This document shows positions 9,433 to 16,088 of a stretch of 64,000 nt of DNA, piece by piece (the stretch's first letter is position 1; the number at the start of each line of letters is the position of its first letter). The stretch lies in the NCBI RefSeq assembly GCF_900606115.1, contig NZ_UWPJ01000039.1, positions 186,001 to 250,000 on the forward strand, given 5' to 3'. Made by a program: the position numbers and the translations under genes. The notes under the pieces were generated by a model. The model was not told the DNA's origin. It saw only the letters and a list, made by a program, of their open reading frames with translations, and searched no databases. This DNA comes from Pigmentiphaga humi (GTDB taxonomy: Bacteria > Pseudomonadota > Gammaproteobacteria > Burkholderiales > Burkholderiaceae_B).

Positions 9433-10350
9433 ATGGCATTGCCCCACCCGAAAATTACCCCGCTTCCCAACAATGAACCCGACGCGGTTCCTTCCCTGTG
9501 GAACACCCGCTATGACGAGATTGATGCGAACTTCGCTGATCTGGATGGCCGTCTTGTCGCTCGTGAAAATGAACTGAACGCGGCGCGCGGCGGGAAAGCG
9601 AATCTTGGCATCCGCCTGAATGAACTGGAATCCAGTGTGTCCGGCCAGTCGGAGGAGGCCGACAACAACAAGATCGCCGTTTTGCTCTTTGCGCTGCAAC
9701 AAGCAGCGCTGGCAAATTCAGGCGTCAACACCCTGAAGACGGTCGCCCAACAGGAAGGCGAAATCGTCATTACGAACCGTGGCCTGATTCGCGGCTGCGC
9801 GGCCAGCAAGTCCACGACCGCCACGCGGAACCTGAATTTCACCGATGGCGCCTGCTTTGCGCAGGGCCGCGCGTTTGCCGTCAGCGGCACCGATAACGCG
9901 GCCAGCGTTCCCAGCAATCCGTCCGGCTCTTCCGTCACGGTGCGCGCGTATCTGTTTCAGGATGCCAACGGCTCGTGGCGGCCCGCAGTGACGCCGGTCG
10001 GCACCGACGTACCGGACGGCGCTATCACGCTCTACCAACTGACCATCCCCGCCGGTAATACCGACGCGACAGACCCCAATTTGAGCGGCGTCACGCTGAC
10101 CAGCGTGCGCCGGTTTGAGCCGCAGTTCCCTCTGCTGCTCGATAGCCCGCCCACTCAGACGGTCGCCATCAACACCCTTGGCGCTTCCGACTACCAGCTT
10201 GCGTTCGATGTGGTGTCCGCTCAAGGCGCGCCCTGCGGCGCTGACGCCGTGGTTGCGCATAGCCGCGCCACCAATGGCTTTTCCATTGAGCTGCACAGCG
10301 CAGCAGATAACGTGCGCCTGCGCTGGAAGCTCTCGCGCTTGAGCAACTAA
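9433..10350 (+). CDS. phage tail fibre protein
   Basis: This 305-residue protein has a good ribosome site (AAGGAG) ahead of its ATG. An N-terminal segment (WNTRYDEIDANFADLDGRL) is typical of fibre attachment regions, followed by a short heptad-like helical stretch and a beta-rich distal part (VTVRAYLFQDANGSW, LYQLTIPAGNTDA). It is probably a trimeric fibre stalk that carries or supports the diversified receptor-binding protein encoded two genes downstream. There is no chaperone-like or enzymatic motif. The fibre call comes from composition and position. Confidence 0.6.
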   Translation: MALPHPKITPLPNNEPDAVPSLWNTRYDEIDANFADLDGRLVARENELNAARGGKANLGIRLNELESSVSGQSEEADNNKIAVLLFALQQAALANSGVNTLKTVAQQEGEIVITNRGLIRGCAASKSTTATRNLNFTDGACFAQGRAFAVSGTDNAASVPSNPSGSSVTVRAYLFQDANGSWRPAVTPVGTDVPDGAITLYQLTIPAGNTDATDPNLSGVTLTSVRRFEPQFPLLLDSPPTQTVAINTLGASDYQLAFDVVSAQGAPCGADAVVAHSRATNGFSIELHSAADNVRLRWKLSRLSN

Positions 10351-10370
10351 CCCCCTCGAAGGAGAAAACA

Positions 10371-10706
10371 ATGGCACGTATTCAATTGAAGCAGCCCGGC
10401 CAGGCCGTGGCTGATTTTGCGGTGGACGGCCACGTCATCACCGTGGCCGGTGTCCTGGTGGACTGCCGCGAATTGCAGCAGGACAGCATGCAAGTCGTTG
10501 AGGTGCGCCAGTCCGGCAGCACCGCCCATATCGGTGGCGATGGCGCGTACCTGGCGCACATCGTCATTCCGGCCCGCGTCTACGAAGAGATTCCGGTCGA
10601 AGGCGGCGAGGAAGACGAGGGCGAAGAGGGTCAAGGCGTCGAGCGCGTGGCCCAGGAGCTTGACCCCAACGCCATCGAAGTAACCCTCTGGCCCCTGGCG
10701 AACTGA
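10371..10706 (+). CDS. hypothetical phage protein, acidic
   Basis: This 111-residue protein has a clear AAGGAG site upstream. It has a beta-rich N-terminus (GHVITVAGVLVDCRELQQD), a strongly acidic run around residues 72-85 (EEDEGEEGQG), and a C-terminus ending VTLWPLAN. It lies between the fibre gene and the DGR target gene, in the same operon. The position suggests a fibre chaperone or connector; I do not recognise the family. Confidence 0.6.
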   Translation: MARIQLKQPGQAVADFAVDGHVITVAGVLVDCRELQQDSMQVVEVRQSGSTAHIGGDGAYLAHIVIPARVYEEIPVEGGEEDEGEEGQGVERVAQELDPNAIEVTLWPLAN

Positions 10707-10739
10707 TCGCCAGGGTAGCCGCAACTATTGGAGAAATTC

Positions 10740-11840
10740 ATGCCCAGCATTTACGTGAAAGACGAGCTACGCGCATCCGTCGAGGCCGCCAGCGGCGGCA
10801 AGCAGACCATCCTGTATACCGCCGGTGGACAGCCGTCCATCATGAACGTCGTGCCGAAGTTCAATCTGGAAGACATTGATGTCAGCCTTGGCACCGGCGT
10901 CCACCCCGCATTCATCGTCGGTGGCGTCGAGAAAAGCGAGCTTTTCATCGGCGCGTATCAGGGAATCATCAAGAACGGTGAGCTGGTTTCGCTGGCCGGT
11001 GTTGACCCCAGCGCCTCCGCCAATCACGACACATTCGTGAATGCAGCGCGGGCAGCCGGGCCTGGCTTTCACCTCACCACGAATGCGGAGTACGCCGCGT
11101 TGGCCTTGTGGTGCCAGAAAAACGGTTTCCAGCCGCGCGGCAACAGCAACTACGGTCGCTCCCACGAAGCCACGCACGAAACTGGCCGCCGTCAGGATGG
11201 TGGCACCCCCGGCGCCATCAGCGGCACCGCCCGCACTTTGACTGGCTCCGGCCCCGCATCGTGGCGTCATGACAATACCCCGAACGGTATTTCCGACCTG
11301 TGCGGGAATATCTGGGAATGGTCGCCTGGCATGCGCTTGATGGACGGTGAAATTCAAGTCATCCCCAACAACGACGCTGCGCTGCATACCACTGACTTGG
11401 CGCGTACTTCCAATGCCTGGCGCGCTATCCGCGCAAGCGACGGCGCCCTGGTGGCTCCCGGCACCGCTGGCACCCTCAAATACGACGCCTCAAGCCCGAC
11501 CGGCGGCAGCATCGTCCTTTCCGACGCCATTACCAACCGTCTGGGCGAGCTGGGCGACGACGCGAACTCCGGTAACTCGGCGTCCGGTGCGCTGAAGAGC
11601 ATGACGGCCAAGGCTGGCATGAATGTTCCTGCCATCGTCAAGGCGCTGGGCCTGTATCCGGCTGTGCCTGAAACGATGAAAAGCGACAGCGCCTATATGC
11701 GCAACTATGGCGAACGTCTTCCGTATCGTGGCGGCAACTGGAGCAGCGGCGCGGTTGCCGGGGTGTTCGCCGTGTACTTGAACAACTCGCGGGGCTACTC
11801 CAGCTCGGGCTTCGGCGGTCGGCCCGCTTTTGTGATCTGA
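10740..11840 (+). CDS. DGR-diversified receptor-binding protein (FGE/C-type lectin fold)
   Basis: This 366-residue protein starts at ATG 10740 with GGAGAA just upstream; a TTG four codons earlier is less likely. Residues about 85-200 show formylglycine-generating-enzyme/C-type-lectin features: AEYAALALWCQKNGF, RHDNTPNGISDLC and GNIWEW at 189-194. The C-terminal residues 326-364 are the DGR variable region, with the fixed frame GGNW...LNNSRG...FGGRP. Nine codons there (335, 336, 339, 346, 353, 355-358) differ from the template repeat. By analogy with Mtd of Bordetella phage BPP-1, this is the tail-tip ligand that contacts the host receptor and is altered by mutagenic retrohoming. Protein size (Mtd is 381 residues) and gene order agree. 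The receptor is unknown. Confidence 0.85.
   Translation: MPSIYVKDELRASVEAASGGKQTILYTAGGQPSIMNVVPKFNLEDIDVSLGTGVHPAFIVGGVEKSELFIGAYQGIIKNGELVSLAGVDPSASANHDTFVNAARAAGPGFHLTTNAEYAALALWCQKNGFQPRGNSNYGRSHEATHETGRRQDGGTPGAISGTARTLTGSGPASWRHDNTPNGISDLCGNIWEWSPGMRLMDGEIQVIPNNDAALHTTDLARTSNAWRAIRASDGALVAPGTAGTLKYDASSPTGGSIVLSDAITNRLGELGDDANSGNSASGALKSMTAKAGMNVPAIVKALGLYPAVPETMKSDSAYMRNYGERLPYRGGNWSSGAVAGVFAVYLNNSRGYSSSGFGGRPAFVI
11714..11832 (+). repeat. DGR variable repeat VR1
   Basis: These 119 bp at the 3' end of the receptor-binding gene align without gaps to TR1 (12601-12719; offset 887). The first 29 bases are identical. The 11 substitutions that follow are all at template A: six A-to-G and five A-to-T. 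After the last one come 17 identical bases (11812-11828), the candidate initiation-of-mutagenic-homing segment, then one C/T mismatch at 11829. The TGA stop lies eight bases beyond the repeat end. Confidence 0.95.
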
Positions 11841-11860
11841 AATCTGTGGTGTGCAATCTG

Positions 11861-11886
11861 ATGGGGTGGGCGGTAGCACGCCCCAT
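11861..11886 (+). promoter_or_regulatory. hairpin just downstream of VR1
   Basis: The arms ATGGGGTG and CGCCCCAT can form an eight-pair stem, one of them a G-U pair, around a ten-base loop. There is no T-run, so it is not a classical terminator. BPP-1 needs a hairpin or cruciform shortly after its VR for efficient retrohoming, and this element is in a comparable place, about 30 bp beyond VR1. The role is inference. Confidence 0.4.
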
Positions 11887-11904
11887 TTAAACAGGAGCTT
11901 TGCA

Positions 11905-12204
11905 ATGAATATCACGCATCTTGAGCATGCGGTCGTCACGCTCATCGTTCAGGCGCTATTTGGCCTTGCGTTCGGGAACTGGTTTATCGGCGGTGTAATG
12001 GCTTGCTGCTGGTGGATGGGCCGCGAACATGCGCAAGCTGAAGATCGCTGGGTTGGCCGGTTCGGCCAAGGCCGCCGCGCGAACATGCCATGGTGGGGCG
12101 GCTTCGACCCGAAGGCGTGGCATATGGACGGCCTGCTGGATTGGGTTATTCCGATTGTCGTGGCCATTGTGCTGTACGTGGTTTCGCTGGTGATCGGAGC
12201 ATAG
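11905..12204 (+). CDS. small two-helix membrane protein, possible holin
   Basis: This 99-residue protein starts at ATG 11905 with AGGAG upstream; an earlier in-frame opening is not preferred. There are two hydrophobic segments: residues about 8-36 (VVTLIVQALFGLAFG...GGVMACCWWMG) and 76-98 (VIPIVVAIVLYVVSLVIGA), with a basic, Trp-rich link between them. Size and topology fit a phage holin or other small inner-membrane protein. It sits between the VR gene and avd1; BPP-1 has no gene there. No lysis enzyme gene is adjacent, so holin is only a possibility. Confidence 0.6.
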   Translation: MNITHLEHAVVTLIVQALFGLAFGNWFIGGVMACCWWMGREHAQAEDRWVGRFGQGRRANMPWWGGFDPKAWHMDGLLDWVIPIVVAIVLYVVSLVIGA

Positions 12205-12208
12205 GCTT

Positions 12209-12595
12209 GTGTCGGAGCAGGTTGAGCAGGTTCAGAAAAACGATCTGTTAATTCGCCAAAAATGCGAAGCGATGATCGCTTATGGATATACGGTGCTGCG
12301 CCACTTCCCGAAGGTCGAGCGCCATGTGCTGGGCGCGGAGATTCGCACGACGATGTGGGCGCTATTGCGGCTGATCGTGGTGTGCAATAAGCGCTATCAC
12401 AAGAAAACGACCCTTCAGGAACTGGACGCAGAGCTTGACCTGCTTCGGTCACAAATCAGAACCGCAAAGAACCTTGGCTATCTGGACTTCGGCAAGTACG
12501 AAAACTGGGCCAAGCTGAACGACGAAATAGGCCGCATGGTAGGCGGCTGGGTCAAATCCATCGCCGGAGACGGCGGCGGTGGGGGTGTGCGTTGA
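12209..12595 (+). CDS. avd: DGR accessory variability determinant, copy 1 (Avd1)
   Basis: This 128-residue protein starts with GTG at 12209, five bases after the preceding stop, and has exactly the length of BPP-1 Avd. It is predicted all-helical: CEAMIAYGYTVLRHFPKVER, then RTTMWALLRLIVVCNKRYHK, then KTTLQELDAELDLLRSQIRT, then NDEIGRMVGGWVKSI. This matches the four-helix-bundle DGR accessory protein whose basic pentamer binds the RT and the template RNA. A Gly-rich tail ends it. TR1 begins five bases after its stop, so one transcript would cover avd1, TR1 and RT1. Avd2 at 13955-14308 is a clear but diverged paralogue, sharing for example NEIGRMVGAW against NDEIGRMVGGW. Confidence 0.9.
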   Translation: MSEQVEQVQKNDLLIRQKCEAMIAYGYTVLRHFPKVERHVLGAEIRTTMWALLRLIVVCNKRYHKKTTLQELDAELDLLRSQIRTAKNLGYLDFGKYENWAKLNDEIGRMVGGWVKSIAGDGGGGGVR

Positions 12596-12600
12596 AAACG

Positions 12601-12719
12601 ACGTCTTCCGTATCGTGGCGGCAACTGGAACAACGGCGCGAATGCCGGGGTGTTCGCCGTGAACTTGAACAACTCGCGGGGCAACTCCAACACGAACATC
12701 GGCGGTCGGCCCGCTCTTG
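12601..12719 (+). ncRNA. DGR template repeat TR1
   Basis: This is a non-coding template lying between avd1 and RT1. It holds 24 adenines in 119 bp, mostly as AAC codons in register with the VR reading frame; 11 of them are changed in VR1. The encoded reference segment would read RGGNWNNGANAG...GGRP. Adenine-specific differences only, plus one C/T at 12716 near the 3' end, are the signature of RT-mediated mutagenesis. The RNA is expected to extend into the downstream hairpin and spacer before RT1. Confidence 0.95.
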
Positions 12720-12733
12720 GGGAAAGTCAGAAG

Positions 12734-12755
12734 CGCCAGGCTCACGGGCCTGGTG
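12734..12755 (+). ncRNA. conserved hairpin in TR1 downstream spacer
   Basis: The stem CGCCAGGC/GCCTGGTG (eight pairs, one G-U) closes a TCACGG loop. It begins 35 bases (core stem 12736) after the GGCGGTCGG segment of TR1. The same loop, at the same distance, follows TR2 (14466-14483), and an AGAAG motif precedes both. In BPP-1 the spacer RNA just after TR is needed for cDNA priming and RT-Avd binding, so this is probably that element. Confidence 0.7.
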
Positions 12756-12893
12756 ACAGCACACCCCTCAAAAGGACGCATATCCCCCGGCAACAGGAAT
12801 CCTGAAGCCGAAAGATTAAACAGGCGGCCCTAGACAGTAGCTTTGTAAGCGACCCCTAGCAGCCGCCGCCCTTCGGGGCTGGTTTGTGGTGTT

Positions 12894-13958
12894 ATGGCTA
12901 AGACGTACAGCAACATTTATCCAGAGATTTACAGCTTCGAGGCTCTTCACGCGGCCTATATCCGCGCCAGGCGCGGCAAGCGTGACAGAAGGGAAGTTCA
13001 GCAATTCGAGCTTGACCTTGAGGGCAACCTGATTCAGCTCCAGAACGAGCTGATCTGGGGCATGTATAAGACGGGACGGTATCGAACCTTCGAGGTGTAT
13101 GAGCCGAAGCAAAGGACGGTGGCCGCGCTGCCGTTCCGCGACAGAGTGGTTCAGCATGCGCTGGTGGCGGCCATTGAGCCGATCTGGGAGCGGCGGTTCA
13201 TCCATGACAGCTTTGCGTGTCGGCCCGGCAAGGGGACGCATCGCGGCGCCGACCGCGCCCAGCAGATGCTGCGCAAGGTGAAGCGGGAGCACGGCCATGT
13301 CTACGTGCTGAAAGCTGACATCGCCAAATACTTTTACTCCATCGACCACGGCATCCTGAAACGCTTGCTGCGCCGTCGCATCCGGTGCAAGCGGACGCTG
13401 ACGCTACTGGATAGCATCATCGACTCGACGGCGGTGCCGGGCGACCCGAATCCGGTTGGGCTGCCCATTGGGAATCTGACATCGCAGCTTTTTGCAAACC
13501 TGTATCTGCATGAGCTGGATGAGTTCGTGAAGCACGGGCTGCGCGAAAAATACTACGTGCGCTACATGGATGATTTCATGATTGCCAGCCACGACAAGGA
13601 GCACCTGCACCGGCTCCGGGCGAAGATCGAGGCGTTTCTGTGGGATACCTTGCGCCTCAAGACGAATGCGAAAACCCAGGTGTTCCCGGTTGGTGAGCGC
13701 CGTGGCCGCGCGCTGGATTTTCTTGGCTACCGGATATGGACGACACACCGGCGTATCAGAAAAAGCTCAATTTCTCGCATGTCGCGGACGCTCAAGTACC
13801 TGCGCAAGCGATACGCAGCGGGCAAGGTTGAGCTGTCGAAAATCCGCGAGTCCGTCGTTTCGTGGATTGCCCACGCCAGCCACGCGGAAACCTTCGGCCT
13901 GCGCAACAAGCTGCTGGCCAGTGTTTCATTTAGCCGCAGCGAGGGTAGGGAGCCGTGA
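12894..13958 (+). CDS. brt: DGR reverse transcriptase, copy 1 (RT1)
   Basis: This 354-residue protein makes the adenine-mutagenised cDNA from TR RNA. It shows RT motifs in order: LKADIAKYFYSID with the first metal-binding Asp at about 142, GLPIGNLTSQ at 189-198 (the SQ ending in motif 4 is characteristic of DGR and related RTs rather than retrovirus-type SP), YMDD at 224-227, and GRALDFLGYRIW. There is no maturase, RNase H or endonuclease domain, as expected for DGRs. The ATG lacks a strong ribosome site. The 174-bp spacer from TR1 to the start codon holds the conserved hairpin. The stop overlaps the GTG of avd2, so both cassettes are translationally coupled. Confidence 0.95.
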   Translation: MAKTYSNIYPEIYSFEALHAAYIRARRGKRDRREVQQFELDLEGNLIQLQNELIWGMYKTGRYRTFEVYEPKQRTVAALPFRDRVVQHALVAAIEPIWERRFIHDSFACRPGKGTHRGADRAQQMLRKVKREHGHVYVLKADIAKYFYSIDHGILKRLLRRRIRCKRTLTLLDSIIDSTAVPGDPNPVGLPIGNLTSQLFANLYLHELDEFVKHGLREKYYVRYMDDFMIASHDKEHLHRLRAKIEAFLWDTLRLKTNAKTQVFPVGERRGRALDFLGYRIWTTHRRIRKSSISRMSRTLKYLRKRYAAGKVELSKIRESVVSWIAHASHAETFGLRNKLLASVSFSRSEGREP

Positions 13959-14308
13959 GCGACGCACACATGAGGCTGATGACCAAGCTGGAAGAGCTGG
14001 ACGCATACACGCATACCGTGCTTCACCAGTTCCCCAGGATAGAGCGCCACCTGTTGAGTGCCGAAATGCGGGGAGCCATGAACAAGGTGATGCGACAAGT
14101 GGTTGTGGCCTGGAAGCGCAAGCAGAAGTCAGCCGCGCTTTTCGATCTGGACGTGGAGGTAGAGGTGTTTCGCGGCCTCATCAGAAAGGCCCACCGGCTT
14201 GGCTATATCAACACCGAGCGTCTTGAGGTGTGGATGCGCCATACGAATGAAATAGGGCGGATGGTCGGTGCCTGGATAAAGAACGAGGGAGGGAAGGCCA
14301 TGCAATAG
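13955..14308 (+). CDS. avd: DGR accessory variability determinant, copy 2 (Avd2)
   Basis: This 117-residue protein starts with GTG overlapping the RT1 stop (GTGA). It is an all-helical paralogue of Avd1 with the same order of blocks: VLHQFPRIERHLLSAEMRGAM, VVVAWKRKQKSAALFDLDVEV, then HTNEIGRMVGAWIKN. Lys/Arg-rich faces suit RNA binding. It lies in the same position relative to TR2 and RT2 as Avd1 does to TR1 and RT1. Strong divergence from Avd1 suggests an old duplication, or a second element acquired separately, with matched partners rather than a redundant copy. Confidence 0.88.
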   Translation: MSDAHMRLMTKLEELDAYTHTVLHQFPRIERHLLSAEMRGAMNKVMRQVVVAWKRKQKSAALFDLDVEVEVFRGLIRKAHRLGYINTERLEVWMRHTNEIGRMVGAWIKNEGGKAMQ

Positions 14309-14330
14309 CGCCTGCACCGTCAAAGAAATG

Positions 14331-14447
14331 GGCATGGGCTTATTCCGGCGGCAATTGGGGCAACGGCGGCAACGCTGGCCTCTTCCATCTCAACGTCAAC
14401 AACGGCGCGGAGATCTCCAACCCGATCATCGGTGGTCGTCTCGCAAA
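14331..14447 (+). ncRNA. second DGR template repeat TR2 (no target seen in window)
   Basis: This segment lies between avd2 and RT2 and aligns to TR1 without gaps (offset 1730). In the lectin frame it reads GGNWGNGGNAG...IIGGR, homologous to the VR protein segment, with AAC/AAT codons at exposed positions (GN, GGN, LNVNN, SN). That frame has no start codon after the last upstream stop and runs out shortly downstream, so it is a template rather than a gene. The exact 5' and 3' limits are uncertain because its VR is not in the window. Confidence 0.85.
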
Positions 14448-14465
14448 CGATTCAGCCAGAAGGCG

Positions 14466-14483
14466 GGCAGCTCACGGGCTGCC
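14466..14483 (+). ncRNA. conserved hairpin in TR2 downstream spacer
   Basis: The stem GGCAGC/GCTGCC closes a TCACGG loop identical to the TR1 spacer hairpin. It starts 35 bases after the GGTGGTCGT segment of TR2, exactly matching TR1. The stem sequences differ but pairing is kept, which is covariation supporting an RNA structure. Confidence 0.7.
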
Positions 14484-14608
14484 GTCCAGCGCTTTTCCTT
14501 TGGGGCCTGTGTCCTGACCATGTTGTCAAAGATGAACAGGACGCCACGGCCAGTATCCGGCAAGCCGGAGAACGTGGTGGCGTCTGCACCCACCCCAACA
14601 GGATTCTC

Positions 14609-15691
14609 ATGCCGAAGACCATCACCGGCCTATGGCCGCACGTCACTCAATTCGATAACCTTCACCGCTCCTACCTTGAGGCCCGCCGCAGCAAGCGATA
14701 CCGGCCAGACGTTTTGCAGTTCACCGAGAGCCTGGAAGCCAACCTGTTCGATATTCAGGATGCGCTGATCGACAAAACCTGGGCGCCCGGCCCGCAGCGC
14801 GAATTTGTTGTGCGGGAGCCGAAGCTGCGCGCCATCCAAGCGCCGCCGTTCGCTGATCGCGTGGTGCATCACGCCCTGGTGGGCGTCGTCGGCCCGCATT
14901 TTGAGCGCCGGTTCATTTCCGATTCATACGCCTGCCGCCAAGGGAAGGGAACCCAGCGCGCGGTCGCGCGTGTGCAGCACTTCCTGCGGGTAGCCAAGCG
15001 CAACCATGGCGACGGGATCTACGTCATGCAGGCCGACATCAGCAGGTATTTCGCCAGCATCCGGCATGACGTGCTCATGCGTGAGGCCGCGCGCGTCATT
15101 TCCGACCCGGACGTGCTCTGGCTGTGGCGGCGCATCGTGGCGGGCTACGGTCACGAGAACGGCGTGGGCTTGCCGGTGGGTGCGCTGACCAGTCAGCTCG
15201 GCGCGAACATCGTTCTGAACAGGCTCGATCACGTCGCCAAAGATGATATGGGCCTGCGGCACTACGTCCGTTACATGGACGACTTTATTGCCGTTTTGCC
15301 TACCAAGCATGCAGCCCAAGAGGTTATGCAGGTGATGGAGGCGGTGGTAGGTGATCTGGGCTTGCATCTGAATCCGAAGACGGCTGTTCATCCGTGGCAG
15401 CGTGGCGTGGACTTCTGCGGATACAGAATCTGGCCGACGCATATCCTGCCGCGCAAGAGAAACATCAAGCGGGCGCGCGCAGACTTCCGGGATCTGGCAA
15501 GCCAGTTCTATCACGGAGAGGTGGAGCTGGAGCACGTTCGCCAGAGGGTGGCGTCGTTCTTGGCGTATGCGAAACACTGCAACGCGCAGCGCACAGTGGA
15601 GGGCGTTCTGGGCGACTTGGTGCTTGTGCCTGGCTTACGTGGTATTGTTGCCGCAAATGCAGGAAATAACAGGCAATTTGTATCAAGATAA
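14609..15691 (+). CDS. brt: DGR reverse transcriptase, copy 2 (RT2)
   Basis: This 360-residue protein starts at ATG 14609, where homology to the RT1 N-terminus begins; the frame is open further upstream, but that part overlaps TR2. Motifs are VMQADISRYFASI (first metal Asp about 143), GLPVGALTSQ at 187-196 with the DGR-type SQ, YMDD at 222-225, and GVDFCGYRIW. The N-terminal block LHRSYLEARRSKRYRPDVLQF aligns with RT1. All catalytic residues are present, so it appears functional. It is the last gene of the phage-side operon. A nearly empty region of about 400 bp with inverted repeats follows before the integrase remnant. Confidence 0.93.
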   Translation: MPKTITGLWPHVTQFDNLHRSYLEARRSKRYRPDVLQFTESLEANLFDIQDALIDKTWAPGPQREFVVREPKLRAIQAPPFADRVVHHALVGVVGPHFERRFISDSYACRQGKGTQRAVARVQHFLRVAKRNHGDGIYVMQADISRYFASIRHDVLMREAARVISDPDVLWLWRRIVAGYGHENGVGLPVGALTSQLGANIVLNRLDHVAKDDMGLRHYVRYMDDFIAVLPTKHAAQEVMQVMEAVVGDLGLHLNPKTAVHPWQRGVDFCGYRIWPTHILPRKRNIKRARADFRDLASQFYHGEVELEHVRQRVASFLAYAKHCNAQRTVEGVLGDLVLVPGLRGIVAANAGNNRQFVSR

Positions 15692-15827
15692 TATGATGGT
15701 ACGTGTGCTGGTACGAATCCCGCAGAGAGCAATAAAACCTTTACAAATCAAGCCACTACAAAGCATGAAACAATAGAGTGGGAGTGAATTTAGGTCCTTT
15801 GAGGACTATCGCCAGCTATCGGAAAAA

Positions 15828-15869
15828 CTGCCGTAACGTGTTGATTTAGAACGAAATACGTTACGGCAG
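15828..15869. repeat. perfect 12-bp inverted repeat
   Basis: The arms CTGCCGTAACGT (15828-15839) and ACGTTACGGCAG (15858-15869) are exact reverse complements around 18 bases. There is no T-run, so a terminator is unlikely; a recombinase or regulator site is more plausible. Confidence 0.85.
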
Positions 15870-15903
15870 CTTCGGAGGCTATCGCCGACCAGCAAAAACG
15901 GTT

Positions 15904-15922
15904 GACGGTAGAGCTGACGGTA
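15904..15922 (+). repeat. GACGGTA pair, left edge of island
   Basis: Two GACGGTA heptamers start 12 bp apart (15904 and 15916). The same pair with the same 12-bp spacing occurs at 25801-25819. They may be arm-type integrase sites or parts of the left end of the element. Confidence 0.6.
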
Positions 15923-15965
15923 AGAATTGAGGCGGAATTAAGACACTCTCGTTCACTATTCAGAC

Positions 15966-15990
15966 TTTTTACCGTCTTTGACGGTAAAAA
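15966..15990. repeat. 11-bp inverted repeat containing GACGGTA
   Basis: Arms TTTTTACCGTC (15966-15976) and GACGGTAAAAA (15980-15990) flank a TTT loop. It can act as a hairpin or operator about 100 bp ahead of the integrase start. As RNA it has short U or A runs on either side, so it could also terminate transcription leaving the DGR operon. Confidence 0.7.
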
Positions 15991-16088
15991 TCTCCTCAGG
16001 AAAGCTTATTTCATGCGGCTTTCCGGGCATCAGCGGGTCTCCTGGTCCCTGACAGTAAAAGCCGTCAAAAAAGCAGGAGAAAACCTCG

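Larger units (their letters stand above)
15692..16088. other. intergenic region rich in inverted repeats, between RT2 and integrase
   Basis: I see no gene here. The region is AT-richer than its surroundings. It holds a small hairpin (GTCCT-TTG-AGGAC near 15794), a 12-bp perfect inverted repeat, several GACGGTA motifs and an 11-bp inverted repeat. This is the layout expected for an integrase control and attachment region. Confidence 0.6.

Noticed and set aside
11714-12719. TR1/VR1 as an ordinary gene-fragment duplication
   Set aside because: Random divergence would place mismatches on all bases; 11 of 12 are at template adenines.
14328-14768. Open frame overlapping TR2 and its spacer as a possible gene
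   Set aside because: It starts inside non-coding template DNA, is out of frame with the lectin segment, and overlaps RT2; the TR explanation fits better.
15828-15869. 12-bp inverted repeat as a rho-independent terminator
   Set aside because: The loop is long (18 bases) and no T-run follows on either strand.
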